NCBI GenBank assembly: GCA_003149835.1
Contig: QAMX01000119.1
Location: 1 to 8,955 of the forward strand
Source of the DNA: Clostridiales bacterium
GTDB taxonomy: Bacteria > Bacillota > Clostridia > Oscillospirales > QAMX01
DNA length: 8,955 bases
Reading direction: 5' to 3'
Shown here: one piece after another, positions 6,304 to 8,955 of the stretch
How positions within the stretch are numbered: position 1 is the first letter of the stretch
How the letters are laid out: each line of letters opens with the position of its first letter
Notes under the pieces: model-generated
Database searches by the model: none
The model's input: the letters and a program-made list of their open reading frames with translations, nothing else
Told to the model about the DNA's origin: nothing
Program-made: the position numbers and the translations under genes

Positions 6304-8855
6304 CCTCCGTCCCGTATCTGTATATTCCGCTGATCGCGATGTTCTGCTACATCTTTATTCTGACCTCGCTGCTCGCGGCCAAGAAAAACGCGCTGATCAA
6401 TTCCTACATCCTCTTTATTATCGGCTTCATGATGTGGACCGGCGGCTCGCTGTTCATGCGCCTCCAACTCGCGCCGGGCGTGATGTTCTGGTACGACGTG
6501 TCGATTTTGTCGCTGTTCTCCATCGCGCTCTTTATCTATCTGTTTGTCTATTCCTACGCCAAAGCCAAGGGCTGGGTGCTGACGGCCGTCTGGACGGTCG
6601 GCACGATCGTGATCGACGTGCTGACCTATTTTGAGGTTTTTCTCAAACATCCTCAGGTCGAAACGCTGGCCGACGGCCGGACGATTTTTACCTATCAGAT
6701 GGAGTGGCAGATCGCGATCCCAACGGTGTTTTTCCTGCTGATCGTCATTTCAATCGTGCGGCTGCTGGTAAAAATGATGCGGGAAAAGAGCGGCAACACG
6801 CTCGGCGTCAAGATGATCATCGTCGGCTGCATCGTCGTGCTCGTCGGCAATGTGGTGTCCATCATCCCCGGCAACATCTTCCCGTGGGACACGCTCTCCG
6901 GTATCGTTAACGCCCTCTGCCTGTTTTACGCGCTCTATACCAAGCGCGTGTTTAAGCTGACGCTCCTGATCTCCAAAAACGCCCTGCTGCTGATTTCCGT
7001 GCTGCTGGTCGGCGTGCCGTGTTTCTTTGTCGTCCGGCCGCTGGATGCGTATCTGACGAAGCTGTATCCGGCGTTCAGCGACTATGTGGTGATTTTGATT
7101 TCGGCGCTGATGATGCTGATGATCGGCATTGTCTTCTTCGTGCTGCGGCGCGTTTTCGACCGCCTTTTCGGCAAGGAAGAGCAGGCGCAGTCGCGGGCGA
7201 TTGAGCGCTTCAGCTTTGTCGCCGCACAGACGCTGAACACGGCCGACATCATGAAGGAGCTCGGCGAGGTCATCCGCGCCAACATTCCCGTTGAAAAGGT
7301 CTTTATCTGCCTGAAAAAGGACAACGCCTTCGTCGGGCAGTACGCGTCGAACCCGCTCGACTCCACGTCGTTTGAGCTGTCGGCCGATAACCCCTGTATC
7401 GCCTACTTAAAACACGACGAGGCCGGCATGATCTTGGCCGATTTTAAAAACAACACGTTGTACCGTTCGATGTGGGAAGAGGAAAAGCGCCTTCTTACGG
7501 ACTTGAACATCGCCTGTATGTTCGCGCTGAAAAGCGAGGACAGTATCGTCGGCCTGATCATGCTGACCGATAAGGTCAAGAAATCGTCGTTTCATTACAA
7601 TGACATGTATTTTTTAGGCGCGGTCAGCTCAATTGCGTCGATCGCGGTCAAAAACGCGGAGCTGTACGAGCGGGTTTACCACGAATCCCGCGTCGATTCC
7701 CTGACAGGGCTGTACAATTACAAGAGCTTTTGCGAGCAGATTGAGGAGCAGTTCCAGCTCGCTAAGGACGGCTCGCTGGCGCTGCTTTTTCTGGATATCG
7801 ACGACTTTAAGCTTTACAACCAGCTCTACGGCAACGACGAGGGCGACCGTATGCTGCGGCAGATCACGGAAATCATCAGCTACTGTGTCCGCTCAAAGGG
7901 GATCGCCTTCCGATACGGGGGCAAGGTCTTTGCCTGCCTGTTTCCCAACGGCGACGCGCGCAGCGTTTTGCTGACGGCGCAGGAGATCCGGCGGCGCATT
8001 CACCTGATTAACGAGGACCCCAAACGCCAGCTGTTCAAGCGGATTACGCTGAGCGGCGGCATCTGCGTCTACCCGTATATGGCGGCCAACGTCAGGGAGC
8101 TGATCGACAACGCCGACATCGCCGTTTACAACGCCAAAAACAACGGAAAGGACAACATCACGGTCTATTCGACCGAGGCGGCCGACCGCAGCGACAGCGC
8201 CGCGGCAGGGTCGTTTTTTGCCAACCGTTTTACCGCGCAGAGCGACTCGACGACCTATGCGGCCTATGAATCGACGATTTATGCTTTGACCGCTGCGATT
8301 GACGCCAAGGATCACTATACGTTCAGCCATTCGCAGAACGTCGCAAAATATTCGACGCAGCTCGCCGAGGCCATCGGCATGAACAAGGAGCATATCCGCA
8401 TCCTCTACGAGGCCGCGCTGCTGCACGATATCGGCAAGATCAGCATCCCCGAGCACATCCTCTGCAAGAACGGACCGCTGACCGGTGAAGAATACGAGAT
8501 CATCAAGACGCATGTCAACAACTCCATCGAGATGATTCGCCATTTGCCGTCGATGGATTATGTGATCCCCGCCGCCGTCTCACATCATGAGCGCTGGGAC
8601 GGCCGCGGTTATCCGCGCGGCATCAAGGGCGAGGATATCCCGATTGCCGGCCGTTGTCTGGCGATCGCCGACGCGTTTGACGCGATGACCTCGAACCGCA
8701 GCTACCGCGCGGCGATGTCCACGGCCTATGCGGCCGAGCAGATTCTGGCCAACGCGGGCACTCAATTTGACCCCAATCTCGCCAAAATTTTTGTCGAGCT
8801 GGTCCGATCGGGGCAGCTCCGCGTAGAAACCGGCGAAGCCTGTCTGAAAAAATAA
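6300..8855 (+). CDS. membrane cyclic-di-GMP signalling protein: 7TM-type region, GAF, degenerate GGDEF, HD-GYP
   Basis: This is an 851-residue protein. ATG 6300 overlaps the GH3 stop, and AAGGGA (6285-6290) lies 9 nt upstream. Residues 1-285 hold about nine hydrophobic segments, resembling the histidine-kinase 7TM sensor plus two further spans. A GAF-like domain covers about 300-455. GGDEF follows (about 460-625): the metal-binding DIDDF (499-503) and N507 are kept, but the catalytic motif reads GGKVF (540-544) and the inhibitory RxxD reads RSKG (531-534). Cyclase activity is therefore unlikely, though GTP binding remains possible. HD-GYP (about 650-845) looks intact, with H677, H709-D710, H738, HHERWDGRGYP (762-772) and D791. 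The predicted output is cyclic di-GMP hydrolysis controlled by the membrane region, the GAF domain or both. Ligands are unknown. Domain calls are firm and the activity is inferred. Confidence 0.9.
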   Translation: MTSVPYLYIPLIAMFCYIFILTSLLAAKKNALINSYILFIIGFMMWTGGSLFMRLQLAPGVMFWYDVSILSLFSIALFIYLFVYSYAKAKGWVLTAVWTVGTIVIDVLTYFEVFLKHPQVETLADGRTIFTYQMEWQIAIPTVFFLLIVISIVRLLVKMMREKSGNTLGVKMIIVGCIVVLVGNVVSIIPGNIFPWDTLSGIVNALCLFYALYTKRVFKLTLLISKNALLLISVLLVGVPCFFVVRPLDAYLTKLYPAFSDYVVILISALMMLMIGIVFFVLRRVFDRLFGKEEQAQSRAIERFSFVAAQTLNTADIMKELGEVIRANIPVEKVFICLKKDNAFVGQYASNPLDSTSFELSADNPCIAYLKHDEAGMILADFKNNTLYRSMWEEEKRLLTDLNIACMFALKSEDSIVGLIMLTDKVKKSSFHYNDMYFLGAVSSIASIAVKNAELYERVYHESRVDSLTGLYNYKSFCEQIEEQFQLAKDGSLALLFLDIDDFKLYNQLYGNDEGDRMLRQITEIISYCVRSKGIAFRYGGKVFACLFPNGDARSVLLTAQEIRRRIHLINEDPKRQLFKRITLSGGICVYPYMAANVRELIDNADIAVYNAKNNGKDNITVYSTEAADRSDSAAAGSFFANRFTAQSDSTTYAAYESTIYALTAAIDAKDHYTFSHSQNVAKYSTQLAEAIGMNKEHIRILYEAALLHDIGKISIPEHILCKNGPLTGEEYEIIKTHVNNSIEMIRHLPSMDYVIPAAVSHHERWDGRGYPRGIKGEDIPIAGRCLAIADAFDAMTSNRSYRAAMSTAYAAEQILANAGTQFDPNLAKIFVELVRSGQLRVETGEACLKK

Positions 8856-8869
8856 GGCCGGTGACGGAA

Positions 8870-8907
8870 AACCGCGCCTTTCCAGCGCCGCAAAGGCCGG
8901 CGCGGTT
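8870..8907. terminator. strong inverted repeat, probable terminator, best for a leftward transcript
   Basis: AACCGCGCC (8870-8878) and GGCGCGGTT (8899-8907) are a perfect 9-bp inverted repeat. Inner CCTTT (8877-8881) and AAAGG (8892-8896) can pair instead of the innermost bases. On the plus strand only two Ts follow. On the minus strand the stem runs into TTTTCC, so it would better end a leftward gene beyond the window edge while also closing the HD-GYP transcript. It starts 15 nt after the stop codon. No gene is supported in 8856-8955. Confidence 0.45.
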
Positions 8908-8955
8908 GAACCTGTCGCTGGAAGTTCGCGGTGCGCGGCCGTTGCCGCAGGGTTC

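Noticed and set aside
8908..8955. Imperfect inverted repeat GAACCTG / CAGGGTTC at the window edge
   Set aside because: It needs a bulge, and the right arm touches the window end, so its extent and meaning cannot be judged.

Overview
The window is GC-rich (about 68% in a sample line of the longest genes). It reads as a chromosomal stretch of a Bacillota-type bacterium, probably a gut clostridium of the Oscillospiraceae kind. That placement is an inference from strong AGGAGG-like ribosome binding sites, frequent GTG starts, a TTGCAA-17-TATAAT promoter and the protein families present. No marker gene confirms it. All eight genes lie on the plus strand.

Layout: (1) 1-2445 is a carbohydrate-degradation pair. 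It holds the 3' end of an alpha/beta-hydrolase resembling CE15 glucuronoyl esterases, then a complete, leaderless GH92-type alpha-mannosidase. (2) 2446-2662 is an intergenic region with a short hairpin and a near-consensus sigma-70/sigma-A promoter facing right. (3) 2663-4578 holds three small genes: a membrane methyltransferase of the isoprenylcysteine methyltransferase-like type, a GNAT acetyltransferase and a Nudix hydrolase. The last two look less GC-rich than their surroundings. The GNAT gene lies between two copies of a 38-bp repeat that folds into a hairpin. The copies differ at four positions, all in the loop. (4) 4693-8855 holds a GH3-family (PF03321-like) acyl-adenylating enzyme whose stop overlaps the start of an 851-residue membrane protein (7TM-type region, GAF, degenerate GGDEF, intact HD-GYP). 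(5) 8856-8955 contains a strong inverted repeat that is probably a terminator.

Working together: the esterase and mannosidase probably act on glycan fragments, the mannosidase in the cytoplasm. The promoter at 2565-2593 could drive everything to its right, with partial termination near 4597-4623. The most intriguing unit is the overlapping GH3 and 7TM/GAF/GGDEF/HD-GYP pair. One gene is predicted to make an acyl-adenylate or acyl conjugate. The other is predicted to sense something at the membrane and hydrolyse cyclic di-GMP. A signal-synthase and receptor pairing is a hypothesis, not something the sequence proves.
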